The notes below the pieces were generated by a model. That model saw only the letters and a list, made by a program, of their open reading frames with translations. It ran no database searches and was not told where the DNA came from. A stretch of DNA of 46,734 nt, taken from Gemmataceae bacterium. GTDB taxonomy: Bacteria > Planctomycetota > Planctomycetia > Gemmatales > Gemmataceae. Position 1 is the stretch's first letter; every line of letters starts with the position of its first letter. The stretch covers positions 1-46,734 of the forward strand of contig JAIEMG010000272.1 of NCBI GenBank assembly GCA_019752375.1, in the 5' to 3' direction. This document shows positions 1-8,212 of this stretch, piece by piece. The position numbers were made by a program, and so were the translations under genes.

Positions 1-72
1 CTTGTCACCTTGTCACCTTGTCACCTTGTCACCTTGTCACCTTGTCACCTTGTCACCTTGTCACCTTGTCAC
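1..72. repeat. Octamer tandem array CTTGTCAC x9
   Basis: Nine perfect copies of the 8-bp unit CTTGTCAC run from the first base of the window to base 72, so the array is cut by the window edge. It lies 6 bases past the stop codon of the leftward TPR/alpha-CTD gene. Short open frames across it are by-products of the repeat. It resembles the heptamer arrays further right in placement just beyond a stop codon, but the unit is 8 bp and no inverted arm is visible here. Confidence 0.95.
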
Positions 73-78
73 CTTCCT

Positions 79-1413
79 TTAGTCCCCCCGCAACGTCAGT
101 CCATACTGCTGAAGCTTCTCTCGCACCTCGTTGAGCGACGTCATGCCGAAGTTCTTGGACTCCAGCAGTTCGTCCGCCGTGCGCTGCACCAGATCGCCCA
201 GCGAGTTCAGGCCTAGCCGGTTCATGCACTTGCGGGCACGCACCGACAGGTTCAGATCGCTGACGGGCTTGTTCAGGACCGCCTGCTCTTCGGCCGAAAG
301 CGGCTGTTGCGGACGGTAGCGCATTTCGTGGAAGGAACCTTCTTCCAGCGACTGCCCCAGGCGCAGGCCCTTCGAGGCCATCATTTCCTTGATTTCGCTG
401 AGCGACGTCTCGCCAAAGTTCTTGCTGCTCAACAGCGACTGCTCGCTCACGCGCGTCAGGTCACCCAGCGTGCGGATGTTCATCTTCTTCAAGCAGTTTC
501 GGCTGCGGACCGACAACTCGAAGTCGGTGACGGGGATTTCCAGCACCTGAGAGAACTGCTTGGTGAAGCTCTCTTCCTCGGGGCTGTAGTACATCGTCGT
601 CGATGCCTGGGCATCCTTGAGGAAGAGCCGTGCCTGCTCGTCGGTCGGGTTGGCGTGCAGCACCTTGCGATAGCAGTCGACCGCCTTGTCGAATTTCTCG
701 CTGTCTTCGTAGAGCACGCCCAGGTTCATCAGCACGCCGATATGGACCGGCGGATAGTTCAGGCAGCGCTCGTAGAACCCGATGGCTTCGTCGTCGTTGC
801 CGGCAAGGTCATTGGCGAATCCGAGCTGGAACAGGGCGCCCGTGTGCCCGGGATCGAGCTCGATGGCGCGCTCCAGGTGCTTGAGTGCGGTGAAGCGGTC
901 GCCATCGGTGAGGAAACAGCTGGCGAGCTGGAAATGGTATTCGGCGCTGTGGCTCGACAGGTTCTCGAGCTTGTGGAGGAGCTGGCGAGCCTCTTTCATC
1001 TCGCCTTTTTGCCGTAGGATACCGGCTCGCATCAGCTGGACTTGCGTCGCGGTATAGCCAGACTTCTCAGCCTTGTCGAACGCCTTGAGAGCTTCGTCGA
1101 AGTCCTGCCGGTCGGCCAGGGCACGGCCCAGGTAGAAGCACGACAGGGCGCCTTCCGACTGACGAAGATTATCGACGGCATCGGACAGGTGTCCCAGGAA
1201 GAACGACGCGATGCCGAGCTTCAGGTGCCAGCGCTTGGCAGCCGCTCCGCTGGATGCTTCCAGCTTCTTCTTGAGCTGCGCCGTCACTTCGCGCAGTGTC
1301 CGGTACTGGGTGCCTCCCTGCGCCAGGCCTTCGCGCAGCTTCTGCACGGTGCCCGCATCGCAATCTTCTCGTTCGACCAGCAGCGCCTTCAAATCGATCA
1401 ATGTGTCAACCAT
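79..1413 (-). CDS. TPR protein with two C-terminal RNA polymerase alpha-CTD-like domains
   Basis: A 444-residue protein. Residues about 65-270 carry TPR-like helical repeats (for example around FYLGRALADRQDFDEALKAF and the repeats near 180-255). Two copies of a domain very like the C-terminal domain of bacterial RpoA follow at about 294-355 and 383-444. In E. coli alpha, R265, N268, C269, G296 and S299 contact or support UP-element DNA. Copy 1 keeps the equivalents R303, N306, C307, G334 and S337. Copy 2 keeps R392, C396, G423 and S426 but has K395 in place of the Asn. There is no alpha N-terminal dimerisation domain, so this is not RpoA itself. The start at 1413 has a GGAGG motif about 10 bases upstream. 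I infer a DNA-binding or polymerase-associated regulator in the cytoplasm, with the TPRs as a protein-docking surface. The function is unknown. Confidence 0.88.
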   Translation of the reverse strand: MVDTLIDLKALLVEREDCDAGTVQKLREGLAQGGTQYRTLREVTAQLKKKLEASSGAAAKRWHLKLGIASFFLGHLSDAVDNLRQSEGALSCFYLGRALADRQDFDEALKAFDKAEKSGYTATQVQLMRAGILRQKGEMKEARQLLHKLENLSSHSAEYHFQLASCFLTDGDRFTALKHLERAIELDPGHTGALFQLGFANDLAGNDDEAIGFYERCLNYPPVHIGVLMNLGVLYEDSEKFDKAVDCYRKVLHANPTDEQARLFLKDAQASTTMYYSPEEESFTKQFSQVLEIPVTDFELSVRSRNCLKKMNIRTLGDLTRVSEQSLLSSKNFGETSLSEIKEMMASKGLRLGQSLEEGSFHEMRYRPQQPLSAEEQAVLNKPVSDLNLSVRARKCMNRLGLNSLGDLVQRTADELLESKNFGMTSLNEVREKLQQYGLTLRGD

Positions 1414-1692
1414 GCGGCTCCCTCACCTCCAGACCAAGCGTCATGAAATCCGCGGATAAGACCAGTCCGCCGCGCACGAGAGGACTCTCGGCAATCCTCG
1501 CTTGCACGTTGGGCAGGGTATTGTAGGAATTTGGGGAAATCTCTTCGTTCCTGGACCGGTCCACTCAAGGCCCAAGTTGTGTGAGTTGGTAGTATAACAG
1601 GCGAACGAGTTTGTGCAAGAGCGCCGATATGTACGCGTGTTTATGTCTCGAAGCCGAGGGTTCCGACCCTGGGCTGGAAAGCCTGTTCCACC

Positions 1693-2781
1693 ATGTCCAA
1701 GCACCGGCCAGCCCCTCAAGTTCCCGCCTGCTATGCGATGGTCCTTCCTGGACTCGAGTCGACCGCTGCCGAGGAGATCGAGCAGTCCCTGGGCGGCGAA
1801 GTAAAACGCTCGAATGACGGCTACGTCGTGTTTCGGCTGCCGGAGATCGATGCGTCGATCCTGCACCTCCGCACGGCAGAAGACGTGTTCCTGCTTGCCT
1901 GGGGCACCGACTCGCTCACGTTCCGTGCCGTCGATCTGGAAAGTATTCGCCAGTGGACCGCACGCGAGGCCGATTGGCGAACGCTTCTGCAAATCCACCA
2001 TGCCATCCGGCCGAAACCCAAAGGCAAGCCGAGCTATCGTCTGGTCGCACAAATGACGGGCGAGCACGGTTACCGGCGCATCGACGCGCGCGATGCGATG
2101 GCGGAAGGCCTCGCGGGCAAGCTGCCTCCCAGCTGGAGGCACGCGGAGGAAAATGCCTCCGTCGAAGTCTGGTTGACGATCAACGGCGCGACGGCCGTAT
2201 GCGGCCTGCGGCTGTCGGACCAAAGCATGCGGCATCGCACCTACAAGGACGAACATCTCCGCGCCTCGCTGCGTCCGACGCTCGCCGCGGCGATGGTACG
2301 TGTGGCCGGGGCACGTTTCGGACACGTGGTCCTCGATCCCATGTGTGGGGCGGGGACCATTTTGGCCGAACAACTCGAAGTGGGCAAAGGACAGATATCG
2401 GTGTGGGGAGGCGACATCGACGCATCCGCGCTGGCGGCGGCGGGCAGCAACCTGCGCCGGCTCGGTCGCACGCACCTGGCCCGCTGGGACGCGACACGCC
2501 TGCCGCTGCCGGACGCCGGCGTCGATCGCATTGTCTCCAATCCACCCTTCGGCAAACAACTCAGCAGCCCGGAGGAAATCGGGCCGCTCTATCGCGCGAT
2601 GCTGCCCGAGTACGATCGCGTCCTGCGACCTGGCGGACGAGCCGTGCTACTGGTCAGCGACGTCGAACGGCTGCACGACGCCGCGCGCCACGTGCGGTGG
2701 AAACGGACCCAGGAGCTGCGCGTCCGCGTTCTGGGCCAACCGGCCGCGCTCACCGTCTGGCAGAAGCCTGGAATGGGCTGA
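1693..2781 (+). CDS. THUMP-domain RNA (guanine-N2) methyltransferase, Trm14/TrmN/RlmL-like
   Basis: A 362-residue protein with two parts. Residues 10 to about 170 look like a ferredoxin-like plus THUMP RNA-binding module. The C-terminal half is a Rossmann methyltransferase with the SAM-binding motif DPMCGAGT at 215-222, an acidic residue at 241 (GGDID) and the catalytic NPPFG motif at 283-287. This arrangement is typical of UPF0020-family enzymes that methylate a guanine N2 in tRNA or rRNA, using S-adenosylmethionine. Whether the substrate is tRNA (Trm14/TrmN type) or 23S rRNA (RlmL N-terminal type) cannot be decided from the sequence. The start at 1693 is the first ATG compatible with the family; no good Shine-Dalgarno motif is visible. 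It is divergent from the TPR/alpha-CTD gene, with a 279-base spacer in which I see no convincing promoter. Confidence 0.85.
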   Translation: MSKHRPAPQVPACYAMVLPGLESTAAEEIEQSLGGEVKRSNDGYVVFRLPEIDASILHLRTAEDVFLLAWGTDSLTFRAVDLESIRQWTAREADWRTLLQIHHAIRPKPKGKPSYRLVAQMTGEHGYRRIDARDAMAEGLAGKLPPSWRHAEENASVEVWLTINGATAVCGLRLSDQSMRHRTYKDEHLRASLRPTLAAAMVRVAGARFGHVVLDPMCGAGTILAEQLEVGKGQISVWGGDIDASALAAAGSNLRRLGRTHLARWDATRLPLPDAGVDRIVSNPPFGKQLSSPEEIGPLYRAMLPEYDRVLRPGGRAVLLVSDVERLHDAARHVRWKRTQELRVRVLGQPAALTVWQKPGMG

Positions 2782-3011
2782 TTCCGGCCGTCGATAGGAT
2801 TCACGCAGAGTCCGAAATGTGGGAGCGGCGCATGGCGAGGCTCTAGGCAAACGCGTTGGCGTTGGCCGGACCCCATCTTGGTCTTGCACGCCACGGTTTC
2901 CATCGTCGCTAGGCCAGCAACGATTCGCTATCTGTTGCGGGCCATCCGTGCTTCGCGCATTATGGGCAATGAGAGAATGAAGCTCAATCACCTTGCGTAC
3001 TGGTGGTAGTT

Positions 3012-3467
3012 ATGCGAAGTCAATTCACACTTGAATACTGGCAGGATGGCAAATTCTACGTAGGCAGGCTATTTGAAGTGCCCGGCGTTTTCAGCCAAGG
3101 CGAGACGCTGGACGAACTCCGGGAGAACATCCAGGATGCCTACGATTTGATGGTAACTCAAGAGCGGTCACCCGCCCCAACAGCAATCGGTGGAACTGGA
3201 GATATGAAGCGACAGGCCTTGGTCCGGGAGCTAGAGAAAGCAGGGTGTGAGTTCGTGCGCCACGGCAATCGGCACGATGTCTACCGCAATCCAGCCAATG
3301 GTCGGCAAGCTCCAGTGCCGCGCAACGTCGAAATCCCAAGCAGTCGGCCGGCTGACCAGAAAAGCGCGTCTGGCTACCTTCGTTCGGCCTCGAAAGTCGC
3401 CGTCACGGTCGTCGTGATGCCGCCGCGCGGCGTGAATGCGCCGACGACCTTGCACCGGGCCGGCTGA
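3012..3467 (+). pseudogene. Degenerate hicBA toxin-antitoxin remnant, read as one fused frame
   Basis: Residues 1 to about 50 look like a HicB antitoxin (FTLEYWQDGKFYVGRL, then GVFSQGETLDELRENIQDAY). From M65, encoded at 3204, the same frame reads a HicA-like toxin start (MKRQALVRELEKAG...FVRHGNRHDVYRNP). HicB and HicA are normally separate overlapping genes. One frame over, bases 3190-3207 read V-E-L-E-I-stop with an ATGA overlap onto the HicA ATG, which is a typical HicB end. One extra base, for example in the C run at 3175-3178, would explain the fusion. After about 3330 the HicA similarity stops and the frame runs antisense into queF for 94 bases. HicA family members are small mRNA interferases. 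This copy is probably inactive, although a fused or re-initiated product cannot be excluded. Confidence 0.7.
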
Positions 3468-3745
3468 CAGGCGGCGACGAAATCGTCGAGCAATCGATTC
3501 ACGATGTGCTCGTAGAAGATGCCCTCGTTGCGAAATCGCTGCAAGTACAACTTCAGCGACTTGAGCTCGACGCAGCGCGTGGCGGGCGTGTACGTGTAGG
3601 TGATAGTGCCGAAGTCCGGCTGTCCCGTCATCGGACAGACGCTGGTGAATTCGGGGCAGACGATCTCGATCGTATAGTCACGGCCGGCGAACTGGTTGGG
3701 GAACGTCTCGAGTTGCTCGACCGACGGGGTTTCGGGGCCCGGCAT
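3374..3745 (-). CDS. queF: NADPH-dependent 7-cyano-7-deazaguanine reductase (preQ1 synthase)
   Basis: A 123-residue protein matching the short (type I) QueF family, which reduces preQ0 to preQ1 with NADPH in queuosine biosynthesis. The nucleophilic cysteine is C37, in the segment FTSVCPMTGQPDF, which also holds the catalytic aspartate D44. E60 and the following LKSLKLY segment form the substrate-binding motif of the family. The length fits the unimodular form. The start at 3745 has a GAGG motif about 9 bases upstream. It is convergent with, and overlapped by, the decayed hicBA remnant. Other queuosine genes are not in this window, so it appears to be a stand-alone gene here. Confidence 0.95.
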   Translation of the reverse strand: MPGPETPSVEQLETFPNQFAGRDYTIEIVCPEFTSVCPMTGQPDFGTITYTYTPATRCVELKSLKLYLQRFRNEGIFYEHIVNRLLDDFVAACQPARCKVVGAFTPRGGITTTVTATFEAERR

Positions 3746-3800
3746 GGATGAACCTCAGTTTCCTGTTCCGACGGGAAGCGGCGAATCGAACCATTCCATT

Positions 3801-6140
3801 CTACTTGATCGCCGCCGCGACCGTCACTGCCGGGTGAGCATATGGCATCGCACCAAGGGTCGTCGAAGCCGTCAGCGTCAGGCTCGCTGCCGGGGTCGCG
3901 TACTTGGGATCAACCTTCAATTCGATCTGGAATTCCGTGGATCCTGGTGCAATCGGCGCCAATGGTTTGGCGAGCGTGACTCCCGCCGGCAAGCCGTCGA
4001 GCTTTAATGTCACTGCGTCCTTGAAGACGGCCTGGCGATTGATCTTGCCCTTGATCGCGACCATCTGGCCTGGCGTCAGCGTGACTTTGGGGTCGACTTC
4101 AACATTGAACGGCCGCACGACCACCAGTGAAACCGCCGGTCCGACGACAAGCCGATCCACATTGTTGATCTTGACCTTCCCTTGCACAACGAGGTTTTGC
4201 TTGCCCTCCGGTGCGTTGGCTCCGGTCGCCAGGTTGAAGGTTGCGTTGCCGGCACCCGCGGCGGCGTTGGTGGGCTGAATCGTGAAAGTGCCCGGCGGCG
4301 CCGGCTGTCCCGCGGCGGGTGTGAAGCCTGGTACCGTCGCTGACACTTCGATTGGAAGGTTCGCCACGGTCATGCCGCGCGTCAATGTGACCGGAACCAT
4401 CACGGGAAAGCCCTTCACCACTTCGACGATCGGCGGCCCTTGGAGGGCGAATGGGTCGGCTGCAGCCAGCGCCAGCGTCACATCGGTGAACGTCAACACC
4501 GAGGCAGCCGGGCTGACCTCGCGACTGACGACGATCTTGTGCTCGGCCATGCGGCGAATTTCCTTGCCCTCGCTCGTCGCTTTCCCCTCGATGCGGATGG
4601 CGACCGGCGCGGCTGGCGCCTGGGCCGTGCTGGTAATAGTGAGGACGCCCGCGGTCCCATTGGCGGGCACATCGCCACCCTGAACCGTCACGCCCGCCGG
4701 CAAGTTCGGCACGGACAACTGGATCGGTCCGAGGTAGCTGCGCCGAACGACTTGAACCGTCAGCGCCGCGGTGCCTCCCCGCGGGACATTAATTTCCGCG
4801 AACGGGAGCCGCAGTTCGAAGTCGGCGACGGCGGGCACAATGGTCAATCGATAGCCGAAGTTGATGCCGCCACGATGCCGTTGATCGCTCAGCTCGAGTA
4901 TCAGAAGGTTGACGCCCATCGGCACGGTGAAATCAAGGGATGGATCAGCGCCCTTTAACGGCGGCTGGCCTGGAACGGGCGATGGAATGTCCACGTCATC
5001 GACCAGCGCCAGCTGCTTGCCGGCTTGATCGAGCACACGCAACACGCCGTCGAGCGAGGAACCGAGCGCCTCGGCCTGCACCGCGATCCGGTAACGCTGC
5101 CCGACTTCGACGGGAAACTGGAAGCGGTCGGTGTCGCCCTTCCGTTCGAGCCGGCTGTTGATGACGACCGGGGGGAGCACGTCGAGCGTCTTGGGGTCCT
5201 TGCCGTCGGCCTTGATCCACAGGCGTTCGGGAAGATCGCCGACTGCCAGCTGCGGCGACAGCATGCCGACCTTGAGGACGCCTTCCAGCGACAGCGGCAT
5301 CGTGCCTGGGGTCAGCGGGTCTTCCAGGCGGCGCTGCACCTGCACTTCCTTCGCGAGACTGCCGCCGCGCAGCGTGAATGTCACCATCTCGCCGCGCTTC
5401 CCGCCGAGCGGAAAGACCTCCTGAATCACGTCATACTCGGCAATCTTCAAGCGATAGAACGGCGGGGGCGCCCCCTTGTATCTGCTGTCGGAGATCTCAA
5501 CGACGTATTCGCCGTCGGCGGGCACGTCGAAATGGATGCGACAGTCGCCCCGCAGCGATTGCGAATCGTCGGCCGCGAGGAAACGCTGCTTGCCATCGGT
5601 CAACCGAAGCTGGGGCAAGAGGCCCGATCCCAGGCGGGCGGACTCCGTCTCGATCACCAGGCGCTGCCCCTTTTTCGCCTCGAAGCGAAAAAAGTCCACG
5701 TCGCCCGCCGCGCACTCGCCGTTGACGATGGTGGGAATCGCAATTTTCTGGGCCTTGTCGAAGGTGCTGTTGTCCTCCACTTCGTTGATGTTTGCAATGT
5801 GGTCCACGCAGAAGAAAAACAGGGCGGAGATGCCGTCGTCGGTCGCGACACGCAGCGGATAGACGCCGAAGGGCACGGACGGATCCACAGTCAGTTGAAA
5901 GCGTGCCTGGGCCGGATTCGGCTTGGCGTCCGCGACCAAGGCCGCGGTGCCCTTGAAGGGAAGCACGAGCTGACTCTGCGGCGTCAGGTTGGCGCCGACA
6001 ACAATGATCTCCACGGTCTTGCCGCGCTCGGCGCCGCGCGGAGACACACGCGTCAACGTGGGAGGGGCCGCATCGAGTAGTGCAGGGAGGGCGAGAATCA
6101 GAGCGATTGACGCAAGGCAGCGGCTGCGGCGGGAGATCAT
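3801..6140 (-). CDS. Secreted PPC-domain protein with IPT/TIG-like start
   Basis: A 779-residue protein from the ATG at 6140, chosen because AGGAG lies just upstream and the protein then begins with a signal peptide (MISRRSRCLASIALILALPA...). A longer open frame exists but lacks these. After the signal comes an IPT/TIG-like segment (SPRGAERGKTVEIIVVG), then a bacterial pre-peptidase C-terminal (PPC) domain (NEVEDNSTFDKAQKI, DVDFFRFEAKKGQRL, DGEYVVEISD). The rest looks like several beta-sandwich modules. Such proteins are abundant in planctomycetes and act outside the cytoplasm. No catalytic motif is seen, so a binding or structural role is more likely than an enzyme. Exact function unknown. 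Confidence 0.8.
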   Translation of the reverse strand: MISRRSRCLASIALILALPALLDAAPPTLTRVSPRGAERGKTVEIIVVGANLTPQSQLVLPFKGTAALVADAKPNPAQARFQLTVDPSVPFGVYPLRVATDDGISALFFFCVDHIANINEVEDNSTFDKAQKIAIPTIVNGECAAGDVDFFRFEAKKGQRLVIETESARLGSGLLPQLRLTDGKQRFLAADDSQSLRGDCRIHFDVPADGEYVVEISDSRYKGAPPPFYRLKIAEYDVIQEVFPLGGKRGEMVTFTLRGGSLAKEVQVQRRLEDPLTPGTMPLSLEGVLKVGMLSPQLAVGDLPERLWIKADGKDPKTLDVLPPVVINSRLERKGDTDRFQFPVEVGQRYRIAVQAEALGSSLDGVLRVLDQAGKQLALVDDVDIPSPVPGQPPLKGADPSLDFTVPMGVNLLILELSDQRHRGGINFGYRLTIVPAVADFELRLPFAEINVPRGGTAALTVQVVRRSYLGPIQLSVPNLPAGVTVQGGDVPANGTAGVLTITSTAQAPAAPVAIRIEGKATSEGKEIRRMAEHKIVVSREVSPAASVLTFTDVTLALAAADPFALQGPPIVEVVKGFPVMVPVTLTRGMTVANLPIEVSATVPGFTPAAGQPAPPGTFTIQPTNAAAGAGNATFNLATGANAPEGKQNLVVQGKVKINNVDRLVVGPAVSLVVVRPFNVEVDPKVTLTPGQMVAIKGKINRQAVFKDAVTLKLDGLPAGVTLAKPLAPIAPGSTEFQIELKVDPKYATPAASLTLTASTTLGAMPYAHPAVTVAAAIK

Positions 6141-6252
6141 GCCGGTTTCTCCTGTCGGCGGCCCGGCGATGGGTGCCGGGAGGTGGGAGTGAGACACCCA
6201 TTGTAAGCGGCGAGCGGACGCACGGCACAGATTTTTAAGGCTGCATCGCAAG

Positions 6253-7371
6253 TCACTTCCCGGCGCGACCCAGCCCGAACTGGTCGCCGTTCCGCACCGG
6301 CACGCCGTCCTTGAAATGGATCTCGACCATCTTCTCGCTGTGGACCTCGCGGTCCTTTTCATCCTTGAGTGCGGCGACGATCTTCTTCGACTTCGTGTCG
6401 ATCACCTCACCGGTCGAGGGCAGTGCATGCTTGCCATCCAGCGTGAAGGTCACCCAGCCCGGCTGCTCGCGCAGTTTGACGTCGGCAATTTGCTTCGGCG
6501 GCATTGCGGTAGCGTCGAAGACGTGCAATCGCTCGTTGGCTGCGTCGCACAGCCAGATTTCCTTCTCGTCCGGCGTCAGCCCGATGCCATGGCTTGGACA
6601 GCCGTGCCGTTTCACCATCCCCTTCTTGAACTTCTCCACCTCGACCCGGCGCAGCATCTTGCCGGTCTTCAGGTCGCCGATCTCGAAGCCGAGCAGATCG
6701 TTGACGTTCACGAAGCAGAGCGTTTGCGCCGCATTGACCGTGAACGGCCGAATCGACGCACTGAACGGCCCAACCGGTTTGGTCAGTTGGTGGTTCGACG
6801 TGTCCGCAACGCTCAGGTTCGGCGATTTTAAGCCGGCGAGGTACATGCGCGTACCGTCCAGGCCGACGACCGTGTTGTGCGCTCCGCTCTTCGTCTCGAT
6901 TGGCGTGACGACGTCGCCGGTGGCTCCATCCACGACGTTCCAGTGCGGACCTTCCAGCGAGGGCACGTAAAGCAACTTCCCGTCCGGAGTGATCGACATG
7001 CGATCGCAGCCGCCCGGCAGCTTCTTCTCCCACAGCGTCTTCTCGGTCGCCAGGTCGACGCAATACAGCTTCGTCAGCGTGCTGAAATAGAGCCGCTTGG
7101 TCGCGGCACAGGCACATACGCCCTTGATGTTCTCCGGCTTCTCTTCCTTCGCTGCCGGAGTATCGATGCGCTTGACGAAGGCGTAATCCTTGTCGATGTC
7201 GAAGACGAGGATGCCGGCGCCGCCGAACTGAAGGTAGTTGCGAATGCCAGGTGTGACGACGTACAGCAGTCGCCGCTCGCCCTCGGCTGTGCGAGCCTGC
7301 GCGGAGGAGCAGAGGAACGCCGGCAGCAACACCAGCAGGAACAAGAATGCGCGGCGCATGGGACTTTTCAT
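6253..7371 (-). CDS. Secreted beta-propeller-like (YVTN/YncE-type) protein
   Basis: A 372-residue protein starting at 7371, where GGAGG sits 8 bases upstream; the next in-frame ATG is four codons on. Residues 1-25 form a signal peptide (MKSPMRRAFLFLLVLLPAFL). The mature part has recurring blade-like stretches such as DRMSITPDGKLLYVPSLEGP, HNTVVGLDGTRMYLAGL and GIGLTPDEKEIWLCDA, which resemble the repeats of YVTN/NHL beta-propellers of the YncE type. Proteins of this kind are periplasmic or surface scaffolds. It lies 112 bases upstream of the PPC-domain gene on the same strand, and the two could be co-transcribed. The ligand is unknown. Confidence 0.75.
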   Translation of the reverse strand: MKSPMRRAFLFLLVLLPAFLCSSAQARTAEGERRLLYVVTPGIRNYLQFGGAGILVFDIDKDYAFVKRIDTPAAKEEKPENIKGVCACAATKRLYFSTLTKLYCVDLATEKTLWEKKLPGGCDRMSITPDGKLLYVPSLEGPHWNVVDGATGDVVTPIETKSGAHNTVVGLDGTRMYLAGLKSPNLSVADTSNHQLTKPVGPFSASIRPFTVNAAQTLCFVNVNDLLGFEIGDLKTGKMLRRVEVEKFKKGMVKRHGCPSHGIGLTPDEKEIWLCDAANERLHVFDATAMPPKQIADVKLREQPGWVTFTLDGKHALPSTGEVIDTKSKKIVAALKDEKDREVHSEKMVEIHFKDGVPVRNGDQFGLGRAGK

Positions 7372-7606
7372 GGGAGAAACCTCCAGGTGCCGTGGATGGA
7401 CGTTCAGACGTGCTCCGATTCTACGGACGCAGAGGCAATGAATAAAGGAAAGTCTGCTCAGGGCATCACGGGTTGGCCTGAGTTCCGAGCGATGGCACAG
7501 CTTTTGCAATTAGAAGTCCCATGACAAGGCCGACCGCCGGCACTTGGCAAACCGATCGCTCGCTTGGGCTTTTCCAACCGTCTGTTCGTAGAAACATGGA
7601 GGTCCG

Positions 7607-7840
7607 ATGAACGCACTCAAGATTTCCGCTCAGTTCGCGGCATATACCTGGTATTCGAAGAACCGACCGGACAATGCCGAGACTCGGGAAACAGCATCGG
7701 AGTTCGCCCGCAACAACTGGATCTCCTTTTTGCCCCTGGCCCACGAAGGCCTGGGCAGGCTGCTCATGAGGATTGCCAAACCGACTAAGCGTCGCCTGTC
7801 GCACAGCGCCGCGAAACGGCTGATGGCCGCGCCGGTATAA
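7607..7840 (+). CDS. Small protein of unknown function
   Basis: A 77-residue basic protein that I do not recognise. It is predicted as real because GGAGG lies 5-9 bases before the ATG at 7607 and it is followed at short distance by another small gene in the same direction. The sequence is rich in aromatic and Arg residues (FAAYTWYSKNRPDNAE, ARNNWISFLPLAHEGL) and has no signal peptide, membrane segment or metal-binding motif. The 235-base spacer upstream contains no feature I can support. Confidence 0.55.
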   Translation: MNALKISAQFAAYTWYSKNRPDNAETRETASEFARNNWISFLPLAHEGLGRLLMRIAKPTKRRLSHSAAKRLMAAPV

Positions 7841-7865
7841 ACGAAGCGGCCTCGGGAGATCGGTC

Positions 7866-8093
7866 ATGTTTCACTCACTGGAATTCACCGTCGGCTGCAG
7901 GATTGATATCGAAGTCACGAACAAGGACCGGCTGGAACGGGTGCAGATCCAAGCCGGCACGCGCGTGCGAGCACAACTCCGGCCGTATGTCGCAGAGACC
8001 ACGAACGGCCCCGTCGAAGTGGCCGACTTGTTCCTCGACGACGGCAGCACGGTTCGCCACGTGCCGTTCGCCTACTTCGCGTTCGTCGATTAA
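7866..8093 (+). CDS. Small protein of unknown function
   Basis: A 75-residue acidic protein, not recognised. The pattern of alternating hydrophobic and charged residues (SLEFTVGCRIDIEVTNKD, TRVRAQLRPYVAETTNGPVE, VADLFLDDGSTVRHVPFAYF) suggests an all-beta fold. A GGGAG motif precedes the ATG by about 7 bases, and the gene lies 25 bases after the preceding small gene, so they may form a two-gene unit. Confidence 0.55.
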   Translation: MFHSLEFTVGCRIDIEVTNKDRLERVQIQAGTRVRAQLRPYVAETTNGPVEVADLFLDDGSTVRHVPFAYFAFVD

Positions 8094-8212
8094 AGCGCTG
8101 CACCGAAGCGCCAACGGATCGCCGTCCGGGGTGTTATCAAGGCAGGTATGTTGCTGAGCCGGCGATCGGCAAAACGCAATCCTGCTGACTTGATCCCCCG
8201 GAGAACCGACCG

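Noticed and set aside
10-216. Short frame starting with repeated SPCHLVTL units
   Set aside because: It is a direct reading of the octamer array and runs antisense into a well-supported gene.
1414-1692. Bidirectional promoter between the TPR/alpha-CTD and methyltransferase genes
   Set aside because: TATAAC at 1593 has no -35 at proper spacing; the evidence is too weak to list.
6141-6362. N-terminal extension of the PPC-domain gene
   Set aside because: It would place a basic, low-quality stretch before a good signal peptide and ribosome site at 6140.
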